Shown: positions 1 to 7,705 of the stretch, piece by piece
How positions within the stretch are numbered: the stretch's first letter is position 1
Layout: each line of letters opens with the position of its first letter
Assembly: GCA_002505775.1 (NCBI GenBank)
Contig: DAVY01000015.1
Location: 62,475-85,977, forward strand
Length of the DNA stretch: 23,503 nt
Direction of reading: 5' to 3'
Origin: Euryarchaeota archaeon UBA130
Lineage (GTDB): Archaea; Thermoplasmatota; Poseidoniia; Poseidoniales; Thalassarchaeaceae
Notes under the pieces: model-generated
Told to the model about the DNA's origin: nothing
Databases searched by the model: none
Seen by the model: only the letters and a program-made list of their open reading frames with translations
Program-made: the position numbers and the translations under genes

Positions 1-978
1 GACTCAGGACAAATCATTCAGGAAGGCATCGCAGAAGCAACATCGATGGCCACATGGACAGCTTCAGCGACTTCCTATTCCCACTCATCCTCGCCAACCC
101 TCCCGTTCTACATATTCTATTCCATGTTTGGATTTCAGAGAACAGCAGACCAAGTGTGGGCGGCCGCTGATTCAAGAGCTAGAGGATTCTTGATGGGTGC
201 AACAGCTGGAAGGACTACCCTCAATGGAGAAGGACTTCAGCATCAAGACGGGCATAGTCTTCTATTCGCATCAACTGTGCCAAGCTGTCGGGCATGGGAT
301 CCAGCCTATGCCTACGAGCTAGCCACAATAATTAGACATGGGATCGAAGAGATGTGGGTCATGAACAAGGACGTCATTCACTATGTCATGTTGTACAATG
401 AGAATCAACAACAACCCGCCAAGCCAGACGGATGTGACGAGGGGATAGTCAAGGGTGCTTACAAACTTCAGGAATCCAAAAAATCAGATACCGGCCATGT
501 GAGAATTCTGGGCTCTGGCCCCATCCTTCAATATGCCCTGGAGGCGGCATCCTTGCTTGAATCAGAGTTTGAAATCTCATCCGAAGTTTGGTCAGTGACA
601 TCTTACGGTGAGCTAAGAAGAGAGGGCATGGAGTGCGAGCGTCACAACAGACTCAACCCACAATCCGAAAAATCTGCCTATGTCTCTGATTGCTTCGGAG
701 ATGACATACCAACAATTGCTGTATCTGACTACATTGCGGCAGTTCCAGAAATGATTCAGAGGTGGGTTGGAGGCAGATTTACTGTACTAGGAACTGATGG
801 TTTCGGGAGGTCCGACACAAGGGAGGAACTCAGGAGATTCTTCGAGATTGACACAAAGAGCATAATTCTAGCTGCCCTATCAACTCTTGAGAGAGAGGGG
901 ACGCTGAAAGAAGGAACAGTGAAGGAAGAATCAGACAAGATGGGAATCAGTGGCATAAGGGAAGACAAGGCGGCCTAG
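1..978 (+). CDS. aceE: Pyruvate dehydrogenase E1 component, homodimeric type (3' part; 5' end outside window)
   Basis: Thiamine-diphosphate E1 enzyme that decarboxylates pyruvate and acetylates the lipoyl group of E2 in the pyruvate dehydrogenase complex. The frame is open from base 1, so the gene starts upstream; 325 C-terminal residues are visible. Landmarks match the C-terminal half of the E. coli AceE type: ATSYS near residue 25, FYIFYSMFGFQR (about 37-48), ARGFLMGATAGRTTLNGEGLQHQDGH (residue 60 on), DPAYAYE, LGSGPILQ, and near the end VLGTDGFGRSDTREELRRFFE. This is the single-chain homodimeric family, not the alpha/beta E1 or pyruvate:ferredoxin oxidoreductase usual in archaea. The terminal 30 residues are charged and poorly conserved. 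A tiny ORF begins 2 bases after the stop, and a convergent hydrolase gene ends at 1098. Identity is very secure; the archaeal context makes lateral origin likely (inference). Confidence 0.95.
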   Translation, partial: DSGQIIQEGIAEATSMATWTASATSYSHSSSPTLPFYIFYSMFGFQRTADQVWAAADSRARGFLMGATAGRTTLNGEGLQHQDGHSLLFASTVPSCRAWDPAYAYELATIIRHGIEEMWVMNKDVIHYVMLYNENQQQPAKPDGCDEGIVKGAYKLQESKKSDTGHVRILGSGPILQYALEAASLLESEFEISSEVWSVTSYGELRREGMECERHNRLNPQSEKSAYVSDCFGDDIPTIAVSDYIAAVPEMIQRWVGGRFTVLGTDGFGRSDTREELRRFFEIDTKSIILAALSTLEREGTLKEGTVKEESDKMGISGIREDKAA

Positions 979-980
979 TA

Positions 981-1085
981 ATGGGTAGATTCAGAAGAGC
1001 TGTGAAATTAGCTACATGGATTTGGAAAAATAAGATAATTTTGGCCACATTAGGATCAGTGATCTCCAGATTCAGGAGAAAGTAA
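981..1085 (+). CDS. Possible 34-residue basic mini-protein downstream of aceE
   Basis: ATG at 981 lies 2 bases after the aceE stop and opens a 34-codon frame ending in TAA at 1083-1085. The product has ten Lys/Arg and no Asp/Glu. It begins MGRFRRAVK, has a central hydrophobic/aromatic stretch containing TWIWKNKIILATLG, and ends SRFRRK. The shape is one short membrane-interacting helix flanked by basic ends. A purine-rich AAGGCGG lies just upstream, inside the aceE 3' end, and could act as a ribosome site; translational coupling to aceE is plausible. No family is recognised. It could be chance, since only 12 bases then separate it from the convergent hydrolase gene. Treat as a candidate small protein. 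Confidence 0.35.
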   Translation: MGRFRRAVKLATWIWKNKIILATLGSVISRFRRK

Positions 1086-1097
1086 GGAGATTTTATG

Positions 1098-1871
1098 CTA
1101 CAACTCGTCCAAGCAAGGGTCATTCAGAGCATAATTATACGACAAAGCATCCCCTATGCTTACCCAATCCGGTGTAGTTCCATCAACCCAACCATACCTG
1201 TGACCCGGTATGAGTCTCCAGTCTTCTGGCAGACTTTCGAGAATACTCCTTGCATGGCGAATACTGCTCCACTGGTCCCTTGGATTACTGCCAGGTAAGT
1301 CCACCCTTCCCATGCCATTAGTGAATAGGAGATCGCCAGCGTGATAGACTCCATGTCCATGAATGGTGACATGTCCAGGAGCATGTCCCGGCGAATGTGT
1401 AACAGTCAGTGAAATTGAGCCGACATCCCACTCAACAGAAGTGTTACGTGAATTTTTCCAAGTCTTCGTGAAATCAACCCTTTCGAAGACAACATGGTTA
1501 ACGAGCTTGGGGACTCTGGCATCTTCATGTCCCCAGACCTCCACTTCAGGATTCAGCTTAATCATTGAAGAGTAGCCGACAACATGATCTCTGTGAGTGT
1601 GGGTATACAGTAAGTGAGTGGGCTTCAGTCCCTCACGTGCGAGTTCCTCAGCCCACCTCACTGAATCGAAAGGGTCGATAATGGCAACTACCCCATTTCC
1701 TCTGTCTATAAATGCAGTATTCATATTCATGTAGTCTCCCATCTGAGTGACCCAGACTTCTATCCCATTCCTCGTCACAGTCTTGTCGAACTCGCCCTCC
1801 TCCAGCATATTCTGTCGCAACCAGTCATATCCAATAGCTATGGTGGAAGTGTTCGTGGGGGCAGGGTTCAA
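1098..1871 (-). CDS. Metallo-beta-lactamase superfamily hydrolase, glyoxalase II-like
   Basis: Predicted cytosolic binuclear-metal hydrolase of 257 residues. The metal-ligand set is complete: HTHRDH at 91-96, H163/H167 in SPGHAPGH, D180 in HAGDLLF and H224 in IPGHRYG. The GMGRVDLPGSNP stretch at about 186-197 is like the GRxDxxGG segment of hydroxyacylglutathione hydrolase / YcbL-type enzymes, so a thioester or related hydrolase is the best guess; the substrate cannot be read from sequence. The start is TTG at 1871, chosen because AGAGGAGGGG lies about 7 bases upstream on the minus strand. The first internal ATG would remove 21 residues. The gene is divergent from leuS and convergent with aceE. 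A persulfide dioxygenase-like role is an alternative. Confidence 0.85.
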   Translation of the reverse strand: MNPAPTNTSTIAIGYDWLRQNMLEEGEFDKTVTRNGIEVWVTQMGDYMNMNTAFIDRGNGVVAIIDPFDSVRWAEELAREGLKPTHLLYTHTHRDHVVGYSSMIKLNPEVEVWGHEDARVPKLVNHVVFERVDFTKTWKNSRNTSVEWDVGSISLTVTHSPGHAPGHVTIHGHGVYHAGDLLFTNGMGRVDLPGSNPRDQWSSIRHARSILESLPEDWRLIPGHRYGWVDGTTPDWVSIGDALSYNYALNDPCLDEL

Positions 1872-1996
1872 AATCGCCCCTCCTCTAGGAGGCCTATGGC
1901 AAGATTATCCCCAGTGGGGCTCTCACGAGAGAGACGACCAGAATTACTGGCCCTTCAACAAGGAGCCTAGTTCTACTAGGATTTGAGGTGAGAAAG
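1872..1996. promoter_or_regulatory. Divergent hydrolase/leuS intergenic region with four short inverted repeats
   Basis: This 125-base region has no gene but contains four short dyads. CCTCCT/AGGAGG (1879-1892, 2-base centre) overlaps the hydrolase Shine-Dalgarno. CCCC/GGGG lies at 1909-1919, CTCTC/GAGAG at 1920-1933, and CCTAGT/ACTAGG (1966-1980, 3-base loop) sits directly before the leuS ribosome site GAGGTGAG (1985-1992). No clear TATA box is seen for either gene; GATAATC on the minus strand near 1902-1908 is a weak candidate for the hydrolase. A structured leuS leader is possible but unproven. Confidence 0.4.
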
Positions 1997-4855
1997 ATGT
2001 CGTATGATGCCCATGAAGTCGAGAATAAATGGCAACGTGTATGGGAAGATAAGAGAGTTTTCGAGGTCGAAACAGACACCTCCAAACCTAAGTTCTACTG
2101 CCTTGAGATGTTCCCATACCCCTCTGGGAATATGCATATGGGGCATGTGAGAAACTACTCGATAGGGGATGCCATGGCTAGATTTCAGAGGATGATGGGA
2201 AAGAATGTCCTGTATCCAATGGGGTACGACTCATTTGGGATGCCGGCAGAAAATGCCGCAAAGAAGGAATCCGGCCATCCACACACAGTCACAGAAAGAA
2301 ACATCGCCATGATCAGAGCCGATCAAGAGAGAATGGGATATTCATATGATTGGAAAAGAATATTTGCAACCTCAACCCCTGAGTATTATCGATGGAATCA
2401 AGAGATATTCTTGAGATTCTATGAGGCGGGACTTGTCGAGAGGAGATTCGCCCCGGTTAATTGGTGTAACGATTGCGACACGGTATTGGCGAATGAGCAA
2501 GTAAAGAACAACCGATGTTGGAGATGTGGCCTCGAGGTAGTCCAGAAAGATATGGCTCAGTGGTTCCTGAAGATGACTACCTATGCCGATGAGCTACTGG
2601 ACGAGCTTGATGAGATACAGTTTCCAGAAAACGTGAAAACAATGCAGAGGAATTGGATTGGTCGCTCTCAAGGAGCCCATATCAACTTCAAAGTAGCTGG
2701 GACAGAGTCCACAATTGGAGCTTTCACGACACGACCCGATACTATTTTTGGAGTGACTTTTGTCACACTTTCTCCAGAGCATTCTCTTTGTCAAGAACTA
2801 GTATCTGGTACAGAGTACGAAGAAGACTTTGTCGCACTTAGGGACGAGTGCTCGAAAATGACAGAATTCGAGAGAATTAACATGCTCAAGGAGAAGAAAG
2901 GAGTTCCTCTTGGAAAGAATGCAATCAACCCACTCAGTGGAGAGGAGGTTCCGATTTATGCCGGCAATTTCGTAGTTGCAAGTTATGGTACTGGTGCAGT
3001 AATGGGAGTACCCGGTCATGACCAGAGGGACTATGACTTTGCTAAGAAGTATGGAATCCCAATTAGACCAGTACTCGCAAGGAAAAGCGGCCTCGAGGCA
3101 GAGGAAGAAAATCCCGTTTTCGACGGTCTAGGTTGGATGGTCAACTCAGATAGAGAGTCTTTCGATGGTCTTTTCGGTGACGAGGCGAAGGAGACGGTGA
3201 TTTCCACTCTGGAGGAGGAGGGATCTGGTCACGGTACAGTTCAATATAGGCTCAAAGACTGGCTTCTGAGCCGACAAAGGTTCTGGGGGACCCCCATACC
3301 AATGGTCCATTGTCAGGATTGCGGAGTAGTACCCGTTAGATCTGAGGATTTACCAGTAGAGCTCCCTTTGAATGTCAAATTCAGCTGGGAGGACAGTGGA
3401 AATCCTCTAGCCTCAAACAATGAGTTTCTTCAAACCACATGCCCAGATTGTGGCCGACAAGCGAAACGTGAGACAGATACCATGGATACCTTCTACGACT
3501 CCTCTTGGTATTTCATGAGATTCGCTGATTCAAATAATTCATCAGAGCCATTTGAATCTGAGAAGGTTAACTATTGGTTAAAGGGAGGAGTAGACCTATA
3601 CATCGGAGGAATCGAGCATGCTGTGATGCACCTTCTCTATGCTCGATTTTTCACCAAGGCAACACGGGATTTAGGAATGAATCTGATTGGCGAGCCTTTT
3701 GGACGTCTAGTTTGTCAAGGTATGCTAAACGCTCCAGCGCCTTTCTGTGTTGATTGCAATTCAGAATATCACGTAGATAATTTTGGAGGGGACTGCCCTA
3801 GCTGTGGGAATAAACTCAGTACTAGATCAGTAAAAATGGGTAAATCACTCGGCAATACAATTAGTCCGGGTGAGATGGTCGATAAGTTCGGGGCAGATAC
3901 CGTGCGCCTTTTCATTCTCTTCGGAGCTAATCCAGAAGCTGGGATGGATTGGTCTGATAGTGCCCTGGAAGCAAACAACCGCCAACTGAATCAGATAGTT
4001 GAGGCTTTCAGAAACGCATCAAGCATTGAATCCCAACAAAGTGGGATGGATGATTGGTTACTGGGACGTCTATCTGAAAGTCGGACAAGATGGGTTGAAG
4101 CGATGGACAATGTCAGCCTACGAGAAGGTGTTATGATCAGCCACTTCGAGATGCTCTCGGACTGGCAGTGGTATCGCAGAAGAGGAGGTTCAGATAAATC
4201 CACAATACAGCGCTACATGACTAACTGGGCTGAGATGTTGGCACCAGCTACACCTCACGTGGCGGAGGAATTTTGGGATTCTTTGGGCGGAGATGGTCTA
4301 CTGGCCTCAAACACTCTCTCCGATCTCTCAGATCTTTCTTCCAAGGATTGGTCACATACCTTGGCGATGGAAGAATACTTACGAGAATTGATTGACTCCG
4401 CAAGGAACATCAAGATTCTCGCACAGAAGCACTCTGAGGGACCCATAACAAAGATGGTCATACAAACATCGCCTCTATGGAAATCAGAGTTAGCTTCCAA
4501 TGCTATCGAGATGTCACTCTCAGATTTCGACTTCAGAGCGAAGGGACAGGATTATCTCAAAAATCTTCCAATTTTCAGCAATGAATCGTTGAGAGGCGAA
4601 ATCTTCCAGACTTGGATGTCAATGACATCGGGCACGAAGAAAAAGAGAGGTAGAATAAATACATGGTCCCACGGACAAAAGACACTATTGAGAAATGGTT
4701 TTGATGAATCTTCCATGATAAATATGAACTCGTCCTTCATTGCCAAATCTCTGGGTATAGAAAATGTGGAATCCTACAGAGTTGGTGAGGGGGACGACGT
4801 TGCTGGAAAGGCCAGAGTGTCTTTCCCATTAGAACCCGGGATTGCATTTCTCTGA
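1997..4855 (+). CDS. leuS: Leucyl-tRNA synthetase, bacterial-type architecture
   Basis: Class I synthetase that charges tRNA-Leu in the cytosol; 952 residues from ATG 1997. That start is preferred over GTG 1988 because GAGGTGAG lies about 4 bases before the ATG. Visible parts: EMFPYPSGNMHMGHVRNYSIGDA with the HxGH signature at 47-50; a CxxC...CxxC zinc element at about 157-178; the CP1 editing domain with TTRPDTIFGVTF and GTGAVMGVPGHDQRDYDFA; a second CxxC pair set near 440-490; a third at about 584-606 (CVDC...CPSC); then KMGKS at 613-617 in place of KMSKS, followed by GADTVRLFILFGANPE and an anticodon-binding tail. The HMGHVRNYSIGD wording and the placement of the editing domain are those of bacterial LeuRS, unlike the archaeal/eukaryotic form. 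The helicase gene follows after 47 bases on the same strand. Confidence 0.95.
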   Translation: MSYDAHEVENKWQRVWEDKRVFEVETDTSKPKFYCLEMFPYPSGNMHMGHVRNYSIGDAMARFQRMMGKNVLYPMGYDSFGMPAENAAKKESGHPHTVTERNIAMIRADQERMGYSYDWKRIFATSTPEYYRWNQEIFLRFYEAGLVERRFAPVNWCNDCDTVLANEQVKNNRCWRCGLEVVQKDMAQWFLKMTTYADELLDELDEIQFPENVKTMQRNWIGRSQGAHINFKVAGTESTIGAFTTRPDTIFGVTFVTLSPEHSLCQELVSGTEYEEDFVALRDECSKMTEFERINMLKEKKGVPLGKNAINPLSGEEVPIYAGNFVVASYGTGAVMGVPGHDQRDYDFAKKYGIPIRPVLARKSGLEAEEENPVFDGLGWMVNSDRESFDGLFGDEAKETVISTLEEEGSGHGTVQYRLKDWLLSRQRFWGTPIPMVHCQDCGVVPVRSEDLPVELPLNVKFSWEDSGNPLASNNEFLQTTCPDCGRQAKRETDTMDTFYDSSWYFMRFADSNNSSEPFESEKVNYWLKGGVDLYIGGIEHAVMHLLYARFFTKATRDLGMNLIGEPFGRLVCQGMLNAPAPFCVDCNSEYHVDNFGGDCPSCGNKLSTRSVKMGKSLGNTISPGEMVDKFGADTVRLFILFGANPEAGMDWSDSALEANNRQLNQIVEAFRNASSIESQQSGMDDWLLGRLSESRTRWVEAMDNVSLREGVMISHFEMLSDWQWYRRRGGSDKSTIQRYMTNWAEMLAPATPHVAEEFWDSLGGDGLLASNTLSDLSDLSSKDWSHTLAMEEYLRELIDSARNIKILAQKHSEGPITKMVIQTSPLWKSELASNAIEMSLSDFDFRAKGQDYLKNLPIFSNESLRGEIFQTWMSMTSGTKKKRGRINTWSHGQKTLLRNGFDESSMINMNSSFIAKSLGIENVESYRVGEGDDVAGKARVSFPLEPGIAFL

Positions 4856-4902
4856 TATCAGTAAGGGGAAATTTTCAATCAATACCTCCTCCTCAGATAA
4901 TT

Positions 4903-7692
4903 ATGACTGAGTCCAGTTTCGGGAAAATTGGGTTCACAGGAAAACTCAGGCCATCCCAGATTGCTTCTTCTGAAGTTATCAAGAAAGAGCTTGATAGTAA
5001 CTCTAAGGAATTACTTATCGTAGCCCCTCCTGGATCCGGAAAGACTGTTTTAGGATTATATGTCTGGTCAGATTTAGTCAGACTCCCTACACTGGTTCTG
5101 AGCCCCAACTCCGCCATACAGGCCCAATGGATCGAGAGAGCTAAGGAATTATTCTATCTTGATGGTAGGGAGGGAGATATAGGAACAGACCCAAAGAAGC
5201 CAGGTATCCTCACCTCTCTGACATACCAGTCAGTCACACTCCCAAAGAGAGGCGGAGAGAACCTGGATGAATCGGCATTGGAATTGTGGATTACTAGTCT
5301 GATGACACCGAATCAGGAAGATGGCTCCGTAGAGGCGGAAGATGAGGAGAGTGCTCAGGCATGGATAGGAGATTTGGAGGAGAAGAATCCGGAATACTAC
5401 TCTGATAGAATGGGACATTTCAGAAAGAAGGTTAGGGACTCTCTCTCTGAACATGGGAACGCTCTATGGGTCCTCCATGAGTCCTCACAGGACAATCTGA
5501 AGAGACTCGCCGAGACGGGAATAGGGCTAATCATTCTCGATGAGTGCCATCACCTAATGGACCATTGGGGTAGGGTGCTAGTCGAGATTAAGGAATTTCT
5601 CGGAAATCCAATAATATTGGGGCTTACTGCCACCCCTCCTGACAAAGCTAGCGAATCTTCTTCAAGTAGATATCTAGAACTATTTGGAGAGGTTGACTAT
5701 GAAGTCCCAGTTCCAGCACTTGTAAGAGATGCCAATCTCGCTCCATATCAGGACTTGGCTTACTTCGTTCGTCCCTCATCTGATGAGCTGAAATACATAG
5801 CCAATGTTGACAAGGATTTCAACGAACTTCTCGAAGAACTAAGCAGAGGGCCTCAAGATAGAGAAGGACGAGCACCCAGACTTGATGTTTGGCTGGCCAA
5901 GGTCCTAGATGGACTACTCTTACCGGGAGGCAAAGCAAAGGATTGGAATGCATTCTATAGAAGGGATCCGAGACTAGCTGATGCGGCTAGAGCGTATCTA
6001 ACAATCAGAAATCTGAGTTTGCCTCCTAATATCCCCCCTCCCCCTCCTGATCTTGCATCAGCAGGAAGGAGTATGGACATTCTAATTACCGTACTAGATC
6101 GTTACATCAGGAATGGTCTCATGAGGTCAAAAAGCATGGACGATCATTCCCTAGCAGAGGAAGCGAAAAGAAAACTGAGGATGACAGGTGTGCAAATTAC
6201 GGGCAGTGGTCCTAGGTTATGCGCGTCCCCCGTTGGCAGGGTGATGGCTTATGCCTCCGCAAAGTACGACGCACTCAGAAATATCCTGGCCACAGAGATG
6301 CAGGCTCTCGGCCCCGATATTAGAGCTGTGATTGTTACCGACTTCGAGAAGACTTCTGCAACCGCATTAGTGGAGGGAGTTCTGGATGATGATGCTGGCG
6401 GAGCAGTGGCAGCTTTCCGAGCTATCCTCGGTACAGAGGATACCGATCGTCTAGATCCAGTTTTAATGACTGGTACTACAGTGCTTGTTGATGATGATTT
6501 ATTGGAGAGAATATTTCCTAGATTCGAAAAGTGGTCCTTTGAGAGAAATCTGGACATAAAATTCGACTATATTGAGCGAGGTGAGTACTTTGAGATTCGT
6601 GGTAAGGGTAAGGATTGGCTACCAAGATATTACACAATGATGATTACGGAATTATTCCAAGAAGGGGTGACAAAATGTATTGTTGGTACAAGGGGTCTTC
6701 TTGGAGAAGGATGGGATGCTAGTAGAATAAATGTACTCATCGACCTTACCACGGTAACAACAAGTATGAGTATCAATCAACTTAGAGGCAGGTCTTTCAG
6801 GCTCGACAAACATTGGCCCGATAAAGTAGCTAACAACTGGGATATCATATGTCTGGCTGATGAATTCACCAAGGGATTTGATGACTATCTAAGATTCAAG
6901 CGCAAGCACAAGCAACTGTATGGAGTATGTGATGATGGAGCCATCGAAAAGGGAGTTGGACATGTCCACGCGGCCTTCACCGAGGCTGAGCCGGAAGGAG
7001 TGTCCGAAACAATGCAGATATTCAACGATGAGATGTTGATGAGAGCAATGAACAGACCTAGGACCCGAGATCTTTGGGGTATCGGACAACCTTTCAATGC
7101 AGTTCCCAGAGAGGCAATAGAGATCAAAGGTGCATTCGGGGGAGGTTTTCCAATTGCACGTAGAATCGGACTAGCTGGGTGGACCGACGAATCTCTTGTT
7201 CAGGCCATATCAAATGTTGTAGCGACTTCATTACAAGCCCTCGGGCACATAGGATATGGTGCAAAGGTCGGAGGGGGAAATAGAGGAGGGGGTTGGCTAA
7301 GGGCGTACCTAGAAGACGCGACTGAGGAGGAATCGGAGATTTTTGCGGAAGCCATGCAGGAGGTACTCGGACCTCTTGAAAATCCTAGATATGTAATTCC
7401 AAGGGAAGTCAGAGTCATAAGCGAAACATGGTTGAGTGAGATGCTACCTGAAGTCCTAGCCAAGTTCTTCCGCAAGAAGAGTAACACCTTGGCGATGTAT
7501 CACGCAGTTCCTAAGATACTATGCAGAAACATCGAGGATGCCAAAGTGTTTGAGAAACAGTGGAACTTCAAGGTTAGTCCCGGGGAGGTAGTCTATGGCC
7601 ACAGCAGGAGCGGAAAGGAAACTGTTAGTACCATCAAGAGGGCAGGCCTGTCACCAGAAACCTCATTCCATCGAAAAAGCGTATTTTTGTGA
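4903..7692 (+). CDS. Large SF2 (DEAD/DEAH, SSL2/XPB-like) helicase with a C-terminal extension
   Basis: Predicted ATP-driven nucleic-acid helicase or translocase, 929 residues. Motifs in order: Walker A APPGSGKT (41-48); DECHH (213-217, motif II); LTATPP (about 241-246, motif III); and, after a long insert with a proline run near residues 374-381, GLLGEGWDASRINVLIDL (motif V) and QLRGRSFRLD (626-635, motif VI). The two RecA-like domains are therefore complete. The final 230 or so residues (GGGFPIARRIG, GAKVGGGNRGGGW and on) match nothing I recognise. Overall form is closest to COG1061/SSL2 and type III restriction-type helicases, but no methylase or nuclease partner lies beside it, so restriction or a defence system is not supported. 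It may be cotranscribed with leuS. The stop abuts the stop of the convergent gene. Confidence 0.85.
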   Translation: MTESSFGKIGFTGKLRPSQIASSEVIKKELDSNSKELLIVAPPGSGKTVLGLYVWSDLVRLPTLVLSPNSAIQAQWIERAKELFYLDGREGDIGTDPKKPGILTSLTYQSVTLPKRGGENLDESALELWITSLMTPNQEDGSVEAEDEESAQAWIGDLEEKNPEYYSDRMGHFRKKVRDSLSEHGNALWVLHESSQDNLKRLAETGIGLIILDECHHLMDHWGRVLVEIKEFLGNPIILGLTATPPDKASESSSSRYLELFGEVDYEVPVPALVRDANLAPYQDLAYFVRPSSDELKYIANVDKDFNELLEELSRGPQDREGRAPRLDVWLAKVLDGLLLPGGKAKDWNAFYRRDPRLADAARAYLTIRNLSLPPNIPPPPPDLASAGRSMDILITVLDRYIRNGLMRSKSMDDHSLAEEAKRKLRMTGVQITGSGPRLCASPVGRVMAYASAKYDALRNILATEMQALGPDIRAVIVTDFEKTSATALVEGVLDDDAGGAVAAFRAILGTEDTDRLDPVLMTGTTVLVDDDLLERIFPRFEKWSFERNLDIKFDYIERGEYFEIRGKGKDWLPRYYTMMITELFQEGVTKCIVGTRGLLGEGWDASRINVLIDLTTVTTSMSINQLRGRSFRLDKHWPDKVANNWDIICLADEFTKGFDDYLRFKRKHKQLYGVCDDGAIEKGVGHVHAAFTEAEPEGVSETMQIFNDEMLMRAMNRPRTRDLWGIGQPFNAVPREAIEIKGAFGGGFPIARRIGLAGWTDESLVQAISNVVATSLQALGHIGYGAKVGGGNRGGGWLRAYLEDATEEESEIFAEAMQEVLGPLENPRYVIPREVRVISETWLSEMLPEVLAKFFRKKSNTLAMYHAVPKILCRNIEDAKVFEKQWNFKVSPGEVVYGHSRSGKETVSTIKRAGLSPETSFHRKSVFL

Positions 7693-7705
7693 TTATTTTG
7701 TGCAA
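7682..7705. terminator. T-rich end of the helicase gene, overlapping the convergent gene's stop
   Basis: The helicase stop TGA (7690-7692) is bracketed by TATTTTTG and TTATTTTG. T-runs on the coding strand are the usual archaeal termination signal. The convergent gene's stop (TTA, 7693-7695) is directly adjacent, so each transcript must end inside or antisense to the other gene. No hairpin was found. This is an inference from base composition only. Confidence 0.35.

Noticed and set aside
1..1085. Chimeric assembly, because aceE and leuS look bacterial while the rest is archaeal
   Set aside because: Base composition and codon style look uniform along the window, gene spacing is equally tight throughout, and lateral transfer of such genes into marine archaea is plausible. 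It cannot be excluded without read data.
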